A stretch of DNA of 64,000 bases, from the NCBI GenBank assembly GCA_015099395.1, contig AP024096.1, positions 6,551,485 to 6,615,484 of the forward strand, given 5' to 3'. This DNA comes from Ktedonobacteria bacterium brp13 (GTDB lineage Bacteria; Chloroflexota; Ktedonobacteria; Ktedonobacterales; Ktedonobacteraceae). Below the pieces are notes generated by a model. That model worked only from the letters and a program-made list of their open reading frames with translations. It did no database searches and had not been told where the DNA came from. Made by a program: the position numbers and the translations under genes. Below are positions 8,087 through 16,065 of this stretch, in pieces (the first letter of the stretch is position 1; each line of letters opens with the position of its first letter).

Positions 8087-9811
8087 TCAGTTGTCATTGA
8101 TACACTCCTCTTCGTGTTTCACATGCCTTTGGTCGTGACAATGTCGGTGAAGGGCACATTTGTTGCTGAGTTCTTCACCACCGCCCTCACTTTTCGGGGT
8201 AATATGGTCGATCTCTATGAGATCTTCCTCCCGGAAGAGAAGTTCACACCAGCGGCATTTTCCTTGCTGTTTCTGTAGCAGTTTTCCTAGCGTCGTCTTT
8301 GTTAATGGGTGATCTTTTAACCGTTTGGTCCAATAAAGGAGGTTCCCGTCGAATGGGCTTGCTTTGCCTTTTACCTTCGTGTGACGTTGAATGGGTATTG
8401 CGTGCCATCTCAGCACATGTTGTTCAGGTCCCTCTGGCGTGGCATATGTCCAGGTGTTTCCTTCAATTGTCCGCCAATACTTCCCTTTTACCCATCTCGC
8501 TCCTTTCTTCGGGTGTTTTCGGGTCATCTTCTGCCAAAGCATACTGACGAGATGGTGGTCGCATGTCGCAAATTGCTTTGCCGATACGACCGTTCGATAA
8601 TACAGCGCCCAACCATGGATAACTGGGTTGAGTTGGTCAATGATTTCCTCTTGCGGAAGCGATTGACTTTTCTGTATTATCTTCCTGAGTTCTTGCAAAT
8701 GGCGTTGAACTCCTTCTTTACTCGGCGTGATGATCGTTTTGAAACCTGACGGCTTTCCTTTTCCAGTATGGGTCTTCCCTACCGGGAATTGTCGAACAGT
8801 AAATCCCAGGAAGTTAAATCCTACATTTCCCTGATATTCTTTCAGAGTATGGGATAGCCGCGTTTTGCTCGGTTTCAATTCCAATCCGATGCCTTGTAAC
8901 CACATTGCGATGATTTGCTGCGCCTTAATGACCTCTGTTTCCTGGGCATGCAGCACCACAAAATCGTCGGCATACCGGATGAGCTGTGGTGCTCCTCGCA
9001 GTGCGGATGGAGCCTTATTCTCACCGATGTAGGCTTTGAGTAACGCTTCTTCCATTCCATAGAGGGCGATGTTGGCAAGCAGTGGGGACACAACCCCACC
9101 TTGCGGGGTTCCCGCCTTGGTTGGGGAAAGTTCCAATGCTTCCATGACTCCAGCCTTGAGCCAGCCTTTCACCAGTCGTCTCACTACTGGATAGGTGTGC
9201 AGCTTTCCTAAGAGCGCTTGATGGTCAATATTGTCGAAACAACCTTTGATATCCGCGTCCAGAACGTATTTGCTCTTTAATCGGATGTTAATGAAGATTG
9301 CTCCTACAGCATCATGGACACCGCGTCCCGGTCGGAAGCCATAGCTATTGGCCTCGAACAAGGCTTCCCATTGTGGTTCGAGGGCGGCTTTGGCTAGTGC
9401 CTGACATGCCCTATCAAACATTACAGGAATGCCCAACGGCCTTTGCTCAGTTTTTCCTGGCTTGGGTATCCAGACGCGTCTGAGTGGTTGTGGCTTCCTC
9501 TGGCTCATCCGCTTTGGGTGAATTGCTTCAACCATCGCAAGTCTGCCAGTTGGTTGAACGGATTTTACACCATCTATGCCAGCGGTTTTCTTGCCCTGGT
9601 TGTCCTGGGTCACTCGTCGGACTGCCAAGAGTCGGGCTGACCGGGACTTCATTAACAATTTCTGTAACTTGTGAACTGTTTTCAGATCTCCACGTTCGGA
9701 GGCTTTGAAGATGCGCTTTTGCAGGCGGTACAGGTGTTGCTCTAGCTTGCGCCAGGGTAATGCTGCCCATTCCTCACTCGAACTTGCGTCCGGTGCCTTG
9801 GTTTCTCCCAT
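8087..9811 (-). CDS. ltrA: Group II intron-encoded reverse transcriptase/maturase with HNH domain (intron 1)
   Basis: A 574-residue intron-encoded protein. Order: N-terminal RT0 region, RT fingers/palm with AGIDGV, GIPVMFDRACQAL, YGFRPGRGVHDA, DADIKGCFDNIDH (catalytic Asp), GTPQGGVVSPLLAN and the active-site box YADD; then the thumb/maturase (X) region with HGWALYYR; and a C-terminal HNH endonuclease with CRWCELLF, DHITPKSEGGG and HRHCHDQRH. The protein helps its intron fold and splice, and with the lariat RNA nicks a target and reverse-transcribes the intron into DNA. All catalytic residues look intact. ATG 9811 has GGAG eleven bases upstream. The stop lies just 13 bases before domain V, typical of ORFs placed in domain IV. 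Confidence 0.94.
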   Translation of the reverse strand: MGETKAPDASSSEEWAALPWRKLEQHLYRLQKRIFKASERGDLKTVHKLQKLLMKSRSARLLAVRRVTQDNQGKKTAGIDGVKSVQPTGRLAMVEAIHPKRMSQRKPQPLRRVWIPKPGKTEQRPLGIPVMFDRACQALAKAALEPQWEALFEANSYGFRPGRGVHDAVGAIFINIRLKSKYVLDADIKGCFDNIDHQALLGKLHTYPVVRRLVKGWLKAGVMEALELSPTKAGTPQGGVVSPLLANIALYGMEEALLKAYIGENKAPSALRGAPQLIRYADDFVVLHAQETEVIKAQQIIAMWLQGIGLELKPSKTRLSHTLKEYQGNVGFNFLGFTVRQFPVGKTHTGKGKPSGFKTIITPSKEGVQRHLQELRKIIQKSQSLPQEEIIDQLNPVIHGWALYYRTVVSAKQFATCDHHLVSMLWQKMTRKHPKKGARWVKGKYWRTIEGNTWTYATPEGPEQHVLRWHAIPIQRHTKVKGKASPFDGNLLYWTKRLKDHPLTKTTLGKLLQKQQGKCRWCELLFREEDLIEIDHITPKSEGGGEELSNKCALHRHCHDQRHVKHEEECINDN

Positions 9812-10407
9812 GCGACTTGCACTCCTTCATTCCACAGTATCGGGTCTGCGTCAGCGTGTCCTGGGCATTACCCCAGGCGTTTGCTTCTCAGACCATCCCA
9901 CCAGACAGATACTTGCGGTTGGTACCTGCTCATGCTTTCAACCTCGCATGAGAGTCATCTGCTGGTTACTTCGTTCCGATAGTTCGTTTTACGTTACCGT
10001 AGGTCTCCTGCTGTCCGCCGGGTTTTATGGGGGTGAATACCGATCACCGTTGGATATGTCGGCCCCTATCCTTGTCCATTTTGGACCAAGCCCCGCATTG
10101 GCTCAATGATACTTGCGTTAACTCGCGTTGGCTTGTTCGCCATAACGACGGTTCTGGTGCAGGTTCGCTTGCGCTAGCCATAGCAACTTGCTAGGGGTTG
10201 TTTGTCACATCGAGTTTGCAACTTTGCCCCATTTCTTCCCGCTTCTCGGATTGATGACCAGTCGCTACCGAGGGGAAAATGCTGTTCCTCTTTTCACCTG
10301 GAGGGATGGGAATTTCGCCCATCATCGAACTATCAGTTGTCAGCAGGGTATATATTCTGCTGCTGTTCCTCCCCCGTTTTCACGGTTTTGGATCAAACGA
10401 ATCGCAG

Positions 10408-11238
10408 CCACCGTGTAGCATTCACCGCTGCCGCATCCTTGAGTGTCGCCTTGGCCTGCGCCTGAATACGTTTGAGGACCTCCGGTTTCTTTTTCAGGAA
10501 GTCCTTGATGTCCTGCGTCCCCTTGGCTGTATTACATGGATCGCAGGCCAGACACAAATTGCTCACGCGGTTCGTTCCTCCTTTGGCACGAGGGTGGATA
10601 TGCTCAATCTGGAGTGGTGTATCTTTTGCTGTACAGTAGGAACATTGCCGCCCCCACTTTTCTAACAGATATTCACGGACCTCGTAGCCAGCCAAGGTCC
10701 CTTGTTGATATTCGACCCCGCTGACTTCAGGATTCTCCATCTGCTGGAGGTCGAACTTCACGAGTTCCATACTGATCGCGGTGATCGGACAATACCGAGA
10801 AAGACGCTGGACCCACGTGAGCACGTTAGTTATTCTGCTCCCTAATGAAGGCGGTAGCCAGCCCTTCTTTTTGTTCTTCCGATTAGACCAGCGTGGTTTT
10901 CGGTAACGTGTTTTACGATTCCTGCGTGAGCGTCGTACAACCCGCCGATCATCCAGGGCCGACTTGATCGCCTGCCCACGATGTTTGAGCTCTGCGGCAA
11001 AGACCACTTCGCCTGTCGCGTCGTTAACAATAGCAATACCTGTGGTCTTACTGCCAGGATCAAGCTTGACCCGTAGTGGCTCTACTTCAGGCTGCTCAAC
11101 GACACACTTGAGAATAAGACAAAATGGATACATGCGATACACAGCGGCTTTTCCTCGCTTCAATAAGAGGCGAGCCTCCCCAGGATGCACGGGGTCAAGC
11201 GGTTTCTTTGCGCTATCAATTACAAACACTTTACTCAT
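10408..11238 (-). CDS. iscB: IscB, exon 1 (PLMP, RuvC-I, bridge helix, RuvC-II, HNH)
   Basis: 277 codons of an RNA-guided IscB nuclease, the family ancestral to Cas9. An N-terminal PLMP domain (KPLDPVHPGEARLLLKRGKA) is followed by RuvC-I LDPGSKTTG (Asp60), an Arg-rich bridge helix (98-117), RuvC-II ISMELVKFD (Glu158), and an HNH domain (196-250) with CSYC and CDPC pairs and catalytic His213 in IEHIHP. It ends in KDAAAVNATRW, after which the frame runs into intron sequence and stops at a TGA (10393-10395). ATG 11238 has AAGGA six bases upstream; the in-frame ATG at 11298 would extend into the leader and is not favoured. Unspliced translation would give a truncated protein lacking RuvC-III. Confidence 0.92.
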
Positions 11239-11351
11239 ACTGTTCCTTGTGCTCCTTGCGGAGCCTCCTGTTGCCAGGGTAATGTGTTCCTCGTTCATGT
11301 TCAGGAGTGGTTTATCGTCAACGACACTGAGTTAACCCTGTAGCTCTGTTT
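11239..11351 (-). ncRNA. Leader exon B, 3' part of the presumed omega RNA
   Basis: The 113 bases between the 3' end of intron 2 and the iscB start codon. It contains two adjoining small hairpins with GCAA loops (CCTG-GCAA-CAGG and GCTCC-GCAA-GGAGC) and a CAGGGT segment able to pair with ACCCTG further on. IscB omega RNAs lie directly upstream of the iscB start on the same strand, so position and structure fit. No covariance search was possible, and the guide segment is not defined. Confidence 0.55.
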
Positions 11352-11426
11352 GTCGGGTAAGGGAGCAATGTTACCACTGCTTCCTCCCCTAAGAACGGTA
11401 CGTGCAAGTTTCCCTGCATACCGCTC
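11352..11426 (-). ncRNA. Group II intron 2 domains V and VI
   Basis: Domain V is the 34-base hairpin 11426-11393: GAGCGGTA / TACCGTTC outer stem, TGCA/TGCA inner stem, GAAA loop. Domain VI (about 11390-11356) pairs GGG-GAGG-AGCAGTG with CATTGCT-CCTT-CCC, leaving a bulged A in CTTACCC seven bases from the 3' end, the branch point. The RT stop codon overlaps the first bases of domain V. Confidence 0.85.
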
Positions 11427-13173
11427 AAGCCTTTCTAACGCCCCGATTGGGACGCAGCTCTTCAACTTTCAATGTTTGGCTATGGACTTGTTTATGACAG
11501 TTTGGATGCAGAAGAAGCAAATTGTTTAACGTGTTTGGGCCACCTTTCACTCGATAGATAACATGATGTATATTCCACCCTGTTTCTTTCGTGATCTTCT
11601 GGTGGCATATCGGGCAGTTACCTTCTTGCCCTTTCCATAACGTGATTAGTTTCCTTCGATTCGTGTTTTGGAGCCATTTCAGCCCCATTCTTTGGTCGAA
11701 GTATTCTTCCCACTTGAGATCGTATGGGTTCGCTTCTCCTTTGATTTTGGTGTATCGTTTAATCTTGGTGTAACTTGCCTGAAGAAGATAGACCTTCCGA
11801 GGTTCTCCCTCCTTCCCAATGACCTCGCCTTGGAATACCCAATTTTGTTCTCTAATGCTAGCAAAGTAGCGATTCTTCACCCAGCTTTTTGACTTGTTTG
11901 GATGTCGTCTCACTGCCCATTGCCAGATCATCCGAAAGATAGCATGGTCTACTCTTTTGTAGGTTTCTTTGCTCGCTGCATGTTGATGGTAGTTTGCCCA
12001 TCCTCTTATTTTGGGGTTAAGCAGATAGATCAGGTTCCCTGCGGTCGCCGTCTTGTTCTTCTGTATCGTTTCTTTTATTCCTTGAAGGAATGTTTTCACA
12101 TTCTTTTCAGAGGGTTTCGTGAGAAGGACTGTTTTCTTCCCATTTTGATACTTCCGCACGTGTTGGCCTAGGAAATCAAAGCCACATTCAATATGGGTGA
12201 GGCATGTTTTCTCTGGCGAGAGTTCCAATCCGCGTTCTCTCATGAATTGCTCCACGAGTGGTTTGACTTCCTGCCCTAGAAGTTCCTTCGAACTTCCTGT
12301 GATAATGAAGTCGTCCGCGTATCGCACGAAATGGACTTTTGCTCTTTGTTGTCGAACCGAATCCTTTGGATATATTTCCCGTAGTTTCCGTTCCAGACCG
12401 TTGAGTGCTATATTCGCCAGTGTTGGTGAACAAATTCCTCCTTGCGGAGTACCTGCTTCCGTAACATGAAAGGCCTGCTTTTCCATATATCCAGCTTTGA
12501 GCCATTTTCGCAGGATGTTCTTATCCATCGGGACATTTGTTAGGAGCCAGTCATGACTGATCCGGTCGAAGCAGCTTTTAATATCTCCTTCTAATACCCA
12601 TTGGGCTGCACCTTTTTGGGCGAGCACAATATGACATTGTTCAATGGCATCTGCTGTACTCCTTTCCTTCCTGAAACCGTAGGAATTGGGATCAGAGGTG
12701 CATTCTGCCACCGGGTCTAGAGCAAGCAGGTGCAATGCCTGCATCGCTCTATCCTTCATTGTGGGGATACCTAACGGCCTTTTCGCTCCGTTGCTCTTGG
12801 GAATGTAAACCCTTCGTAAGGGTCGAGGATGGTACTCATGGTTTTGCAGCGATTGTATCGCTTCTGCTTTCTTTGCTGGGGTATTCCAGAGTTCACCGTC
12901 TACTCCAGGAGTCCTTTTGCCGTCATTTTCTGTCACGCGCTTGACGGCAAGAGCTTTGCCGCTAAACGAGTGGGTAAGAAGCCGTTGCAAGGCTTTCACT
13001 TTGCCCCATCTTCCTTCCTGAGTTGCCTTTACGATCCTCGCTTGGAGGCGACTCACGTTCTGGGAGGCATGGTGCCATCGAATAAGATGCCATGTTTCCG
13101 GTTGGTGAGAGGACGCACCAGCATATTCTTCTAAAGAAATGGATTCCATTTCCTGAGTTGTTTCTGCCGTCAT
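11425..13173 (-). CDS. ltrA: Group II intron-encoded reverse transcriptase/maturase with HNH domain (intron 2)
   Basis: A 582-residue RT from ATG 13173 (AGGGG eight bases upstream; the frame is open further up to 13287 without such support). Motifs: TPGVDGELWN, GIPTMKDRAMQAL, YGFRKERSTADA, EGDIKSCFDRISHDW, GTPQGGICSPTLAN, YADD, then maturase region GWANYHQH and a C-terminal HNH domain with CPICHQ, NIHHVIYRVKGG and HPNCHKQVH. Function is as for the intron 1 protein: splicing aid for its own intron and retrohoming into DNA. It differs widely from the intron 1 protein outside the motifs. All catalytic residues are visible, so the intron should be active, though activity is not shown. Confidence 0.93.
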   Translation of the reverse strand: MTAETTQEMESISLEEYAGASSHQPETWHLIRWHHASQNVSRLQARIVKATQEGRWGKVKALQRLLTHSFSGKALAVKRVTENDGKRTPGVDGELWNTPAKKAEAIQSLQNHEYHPRPLRRVYIPKSNGAKRPLGIPTMKDRAMQALHLLALDPVAECTSDPNSYGFRKERSTADAIEQCHIVLAQKGAAQWVLEGDIKSCFDRISHDWLLTNVPMDKNILRKWLKAGYMEKQAFHVTEAGTPQGGICSPTLANIALNGLERKLREIYPKDSVRQQRAKVHFVRYADDFIITGSSKELLGQEVKPLVEQFMRERGLELSPEKTCLTHIECGFDFLGQHVRKYQNGKKTVLLTKPSEKNVKTFLQGIKETIQKNKTATAGNLIYLLNPKIRGWANYHQHAASKETYKRVDHAIFRMIWQWAVRRHPNKSKSWVKNRYFASIREQNWVFQGEVIGKEGEPRKVYLLQASYTKIKRYTKIKGEANPYDLKWEEYFDQRMGLKWLQNTNRRKLITLWKGQEGNCPICHQKITKETGWNIHHVIYRVKGGPNTLNNLLLLHPNCHKQVHSQTLKVEELRPNRGVRKA

Positions 13174-13767
13174 CTGCTTTTCCCCTTTCGTCGCTTTGCC
13201 TCGTTTGTCGTAATGAAAGACCAGATGGAAGTCTGCCCGCTTTCGCGTGGAGGAAGGCCTCCTATCCACCCTATTACCGGGCGGCATTTGCTTTTTCCAT
13301 CTTCCTGTACCCGCACGCCTTTAGGCGTCCCTTACGGGTTGCTTTCCCTTACGGGAGAAGTACGGGGTTCCCGTGTTCCACTTCTGTAATATGAATGGCG
13401 AAGGTCCGCCCTATTCACCGGCAGTGTTGATTGTCCATGACAAGGCAACGATTAGACCTTGTTCCCACTGCGTACCATTTTGGTTCAAGCTTAATATCAG
13501 CATCTTTAGCTTGTTACGGTTTACGATGTTTATCAGGCGTTCGCATATGCTGACCATGCCACTCGACTCTAGCCCCTCTCCGCTTTGATGCTAGCAGATA
13601 CATCTCGCTTCACAGTCTGATGCCGGTGAACACCGTGGGTACATTGTCAGAGGGCTTTATACAAGTTGTTACCTTCTTGCATTACCTCCTAGAATACTGC
13701 TGATGGAACAGCAGGTTCCGCCGTCTTGCAACGCGGAACAGTTACAAAAGCGACTTTCACGTCGCAC

Positions 13768-13865
13768 AATCGGTGACCGTAGCGGACGAGACTGGAAAGC
13801 ATCTCGTCGTACCTAGTTTCACTCCGAACGTAGTTTCTGTCTCAAAACTTGAACTGGTCAGGTGT
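13768..13865 (-). ncRNA. Leader exon A, 5' part of the presumed omega RNA
   Basis: About 98 bases directly 5' of intron 2, ending ...CACCGATT before GTGCG. A perfect 7-base stem GACGAGA/TCTCGTC (13802-13808 with 13785-13791) lies near the junction. Joined to leader exon B it gives a structured RNA of about 210 nt ending at the iscB start, matching the usual omega-RNA size and position. The 5' limit is set only by the hairpin at 13866-13885 and is approximate. Confidence 0.5.
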
Positions 13866-13885
13866 GGGCTTACTTGCGCAAGCCC
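13866..13885 (-). repeat. Small hairpin at the left end of the IscB element
   Basis: GGGCTT (13866-13871) and AAGCCC (13880-13885) can pair; the middle also holds the 10-base palindrome CTTGCGCAAG. Subterminal hairpins near the left end are a feature of IS200/IS605-type elements, so this may mark the element end. No T-run follows. Confidence 0.4.
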
Positions 13886-13893
13886 CCGGATTT

Positions 13894-14038
13894 ATCCCTG
13901 ATTCTTACCCACATTTTACAATTCGCTTTTGTGAAATGGCCTCGGAGGCTTGATGCCATCGTTAACCATTTCAAGAGCTCATCTATAGAGATCAGCTTCT
14001 CAAGCCTCCCCCAAAAGATGTGGGTAAGAATCAGGGAT
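13894..14038. repeat. MITE-like 145-bp element with 21-bp perfect terminal inverted repeats
   Basis: The arms 13894-13914 and 14018-14038 are exact reverse complements (left arm ATCCCTGATTC... ; right arm ...GAATCAGGGAT). Inner arms also pair: GGAGGCTTGA (13944-13953) with TCAAGCCTCC (14000-14009), and GAAATGG (13933-13939) with CCATTTC (13966-13972). There is no coding capacity. It sits between the IscB element and the peptidase gene, whose TAA stop (14041-14039) overlaps the outer end of the right arm. Size and structure fit a non-autonomous transposon remnant; a large regulatory hairpin is the alternative. Confidence 0.6.
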
Positions 14039-15532
14039 TTATCCGTGGGGTTCCTGACTGCCCGGTGGATTATTCGTTGAAGGACTGTTCGGACCGGGGT
14101 ATGGATATTGATATGGATATTGATATGGATACTCTGTGTAGGCTTTGCCCGGTCCGGGATAGGTGCTGGTCAGGCTGTGTGGAGCAGTCATAGAGCGTTG
14201 TGCCGTTTTGACTGTTTGCTGGTAGGCAAGCATGTTCTTGCGCCGCTGAGCGTTGGTAAGCAGGAAGCTTACGCAGCCGAACAGGGCGATAGCAATGAGC
14301 AGACCACCTGCTGTAAACAGATAGGGTTGCAAGGGGTCGTTAAGCGTGATTACCGGGACCGGGAGCGTTGGGCCTTGAACTTGTGTGCCGCCGTTCGCCA
14401 GTTGTGGCTGATCGATGGTGCGCAGCCACTGGTTCTCAAGCTGGTTACTATTCAAGCCGAGTGTCTGCTGAAGATCCTGGTTAAAGATCTTACCGGGTTG
14501 TCCGGTACTTTTGATGAGCGCCGCCATCTTCTGTTGTCCGAAGGTTCTATACATATAGTCAAGCAGTTGCCAGCTCTGGGCGTAGGCAAGATAGGCAGCG
14601 TTCGAGTTGGTGGGGAATGAGGATGTGATATCTTGTAGCGCGAGCAGGCTGTGGCTATTCAGTGCTTGTTTGTAGGCGTTGAGCATATCTGGTTCGTGGT
14701 AGAGTTGATTATAGACGGCGAGCCCTTCATCGAACCAGAGCGGGATGGGGGTATGCGCCTGCTGATGAAAGATCAGGTGTGTGAGCTCATGCGGCATATC
14801 GCGGCGCAGGGTGTCGTCGTACGGTCCGTTTACCACAATCTCGGCTTGCTTGAGGGTAGGGAAGGCGATACCGCCAACCCACTCGTGGACCAGTGGTGAG
14901 AGCGAACCATGAAAGTCGTTGGCGGATGAGTAGACCCAGATATCGATCGGCTGTTGTAGCCCGACTCCGAGCGTCTGGCTGATGCGTTGAATGTGTCCTG
15001 CGACTTGCGTGAGGAGCATCTGTCCAAAGGTCGTGTCCTGACCATACCAATGCACACGAAACATTCCCTGTGCAAGTTGCTGCCACTGGAAGCGAGTATC
15101 TACCACCTTAAATGTCTGTATGGCGCTGGTATAGCTGCTCCCTGCGCTGTCCAGTACCATCCAATAGTAGCTGATCTGTGTACCCACCGGATTAAACTGA
15201 TTGTTATTGGTATTCTCATGCCAGGAGAGGGCGATCGTAGTGGCAACAGTGGCGGGTTGCACTGTATGTTGCTCGCTAAAGGACATATCCTGGTTATATT
15301 TCAAGTAGACAATGGCCTGGGTAATCGTGCTCGCGGTGTCATGTGCGTCTAACTGGAAGTCGATACTCCCTGGATAGTGGAGCGCTGTGCTCTCCTGCGT
15401 GACTGTGATAGCAGAGCCGGTCATATTGACCGTGCTGGTAGCGTAGGCGTGCTGATAAGGGAGAAAGAGTGCAATGCTAATAAGCAAGCAATAGAAGATG
15501 AAGGACGCACGCAAGTGGGGACACCGATGCAT
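14039..15532 (-). CDS. Secreted, membrane-anchored gluzincin metallopeptidase (peptidase MA-like)
   Basis: A 497-residue exported protein. ATG 15532 has AGGAG eight bases upstream (an ATG at 15553 would add seven residues without support). Residues 1-31 are a signal peptide ending PYQHAYA. The central domain has HELTH (248-252), a zinc-binding HExxH, followed by WFDEGLAVY supplying the third ligand Glu about 17 residues later, the pattern of the peptidase MA family. A preceding region (about 35-150) looks like an Ig-type beta domain. Near the C terminus is one transmembrane helix (LFTAGGLLIAIALFG) and a low-complexity YPYQYPYQ tail encoded by GATATGGATATT-type repeats, presumably cytoplasmic. 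The substrate is unknown. The C terminus may have been altered by the adjacent MITE-like element that supplies the stop. Confidence 0.82.
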   Translation of the reverse strand: MHRCPHLRASFIFYCLLISIALFLPYQHAYATSTVNMTGSAITVTQESTALHYPGSIDFQLDAHDTASTITQAIVYLKYNQDMSFSEQHTVQPATVATTIALSWHENTNNNQFNPVGTQISYYWMVLDSAGSSYTSAIQTFKVVDTRFQWQQLAQGMFRVHWYGQDTTFGQMLLTQVAGHIQRISQTLGVGLQQPIDIWVYSSANDFHGSLSPLVHEWVGGIAFPTLKQAEIVVNGPYDDTLRRDMPHELTHLIFHQQAHTPIPLWFDEGLAVYNQLYHEPDMLNAYKQALNSHSLLALQDITSSFPTNSNAAYLAYAQSWQLLDYMYRTFGQQKMAALIKSTGQPGKIFNQDLQQTLGLNSNQLENQWLRTIDQPQLANGGTQVQGPTLPVPVITLNDPLQPYLFTAGGLLIAIALFGCVSFLLTNAQRRKNMLAYQQTVKTAQRSMTAPHSLTSTYPGPGKAYTEYPYQYPYQYPYPGPNSPSTNNPPGSQEPHG

Positions 15533-15553
15533 ATAAAAATCTCCTGAGCACAA

Positions 15554-16065
15554 TTTGTGAATGTCAATCTATATTATAACTGATCGGTTAACACTTTGCT
15601 CTTCTCTATCAGCACGTATAGTACATTTATTGTAATAGCCTTTGTAGCATCCCATAGCCCTTGTGAAGCACCTTCAGTTCGCATATGTTATGACGCTGTA
15701 GCCTTGAATATATGGCGTAAATCTTCCTGAATGTTTAAAAATCTGTACACAGGTCAACGTTAAGTATTCGCATTGGTGGTGTTGGAGCAGACCTATCATG
15801 TCGACTCTTTGTTCGCTTATAGAACTAGCTTGAGTGCACTTTTATGCACAAGGTTACGCGCCATGGTGTATGTAAATATACAGAGATACATAGAAGCAAC
15901 CACCCGAATAGGGGATAGTGTTAGGGTAAACGGTACCAGATCGTTGAGAAACGTGAAGAGAAGAGATACAATTTTGATAAATAATATACGGGAGGGCTTC
16001 GCCTTCTTCGGTTGCTAAAAAACGGAAAGAGACCGGGTATTTGGAGCGGACGGTCATCTTATGCC
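15554..16065. other. Intergenic region between the divergent peptidase and PBP genes
   Basis: About 510 bases with no convincing gene. A TATAAT on the minus strand (15578-15573) could be the -10 box of the peptidase gene; its -35 is poor. The short open frames here have no coding signature or ribosome site. Confidence 0.5.

Larger units (their letters stand above)
7999..10407 (-). mobile_element. Group II intron 1, inserted in iscB
   Basis: A 2409-base insertion bounded exactly where the two IscB exons join. It carries a reverse transcriptase-maturase gene (9811-8087) on the same strand, about 600 bases of 5' RNA (domains I-IV; no protein recognised there), and domain V/VI at the 3' end. The 5' terminus reads CTGCGATTCG, one base off the usual GTGCG start, and the 3' end reads GGCAGC rather than an AY ending, so boundaries could shift by a base or two. 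The placement of the domain VI bulged A seven bases from the 3' end matches intron 2. Same-strand orientation is what splicing from the iscB transcript requires. Confidence 0.82.
11352..13767 (-). mobile_element. Group II intron 2, inserted in the omega-RNA leader of iscB
   Basis: A 2416-base intron with canonical ends: GTGCGACG at 13767 and CCCGAC at 11352. It contains its own reverse transcriptase gene (13173-11425) and domains V/VI. A possible EBS1, AATCGTTG (minus strand of 13446-13453), sits in the loop of a CAAGG/CCTTG hairpin about 315 bases into the intron and pairs at 7 of 8 positions with CACCGATT, the eight bases directly 5' of the intron. Bases 13174-13767 are otherwise intron RNA with no protein recognised. 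It is clearly diverged from intron 1 in both RNA and protein, so it arrived independently and is not a copy of it. Confidence 0.85.
7494..13885 (-). mobile_element. IscB/omega-RNA (HEARO-like) element carrying two nested group II introns
   Basis: On the minus strand the order is: hairpin near 13866-13885; leader exon A (about 13865-13768); group II intron 2 (13767-11352); leader exon B (11351-11239); iscB exon 1 (11238-10408); group II intron 1 (10407-7999); iscB exon 2 (7998-7543); and a terminal hairpin (7548-7501) with a T-run. Without the introns the element would be about 1.57 kb, a normal size for an autonomous IscB locus. No TnpA transposase is present, so mobility would depend on a helper in trans, as for many IscB loci of the IS200/IS605 world. 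The exact outer ends are not resolved: subterminal hairpins are visible, but no target-site duplication was established. Confidence 0.75.

Noticed and set aside
7543..8097. A separate 184-residue gene starting at 8097
   Set aside because: Its first third is intron RNA (domains V/VI); only the part from 7998 is homologous to IscB.
8087..9811. RT genes as retrons or diversity-generating retroelements
   Set aside because: Both RTs have a maturase region and HNH domain and are followed by group II domain V/VI; no template repeat/variable repeat pair or msr-msd structure is present.
7543..11238. iscB as an ordinary pseudogene broken by an insertion
   Set aside because: The insertion is bounded at a codon junction that restores the family consensus and has intron catalytic domains, so splicing is the simpler reading.
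13866..14038. The 21-bp inverted repeats as the two ends of the IscB element
   Set aside because: Both repeats lie on the same side of the element and only 145 bases apart, so they define their own small element.
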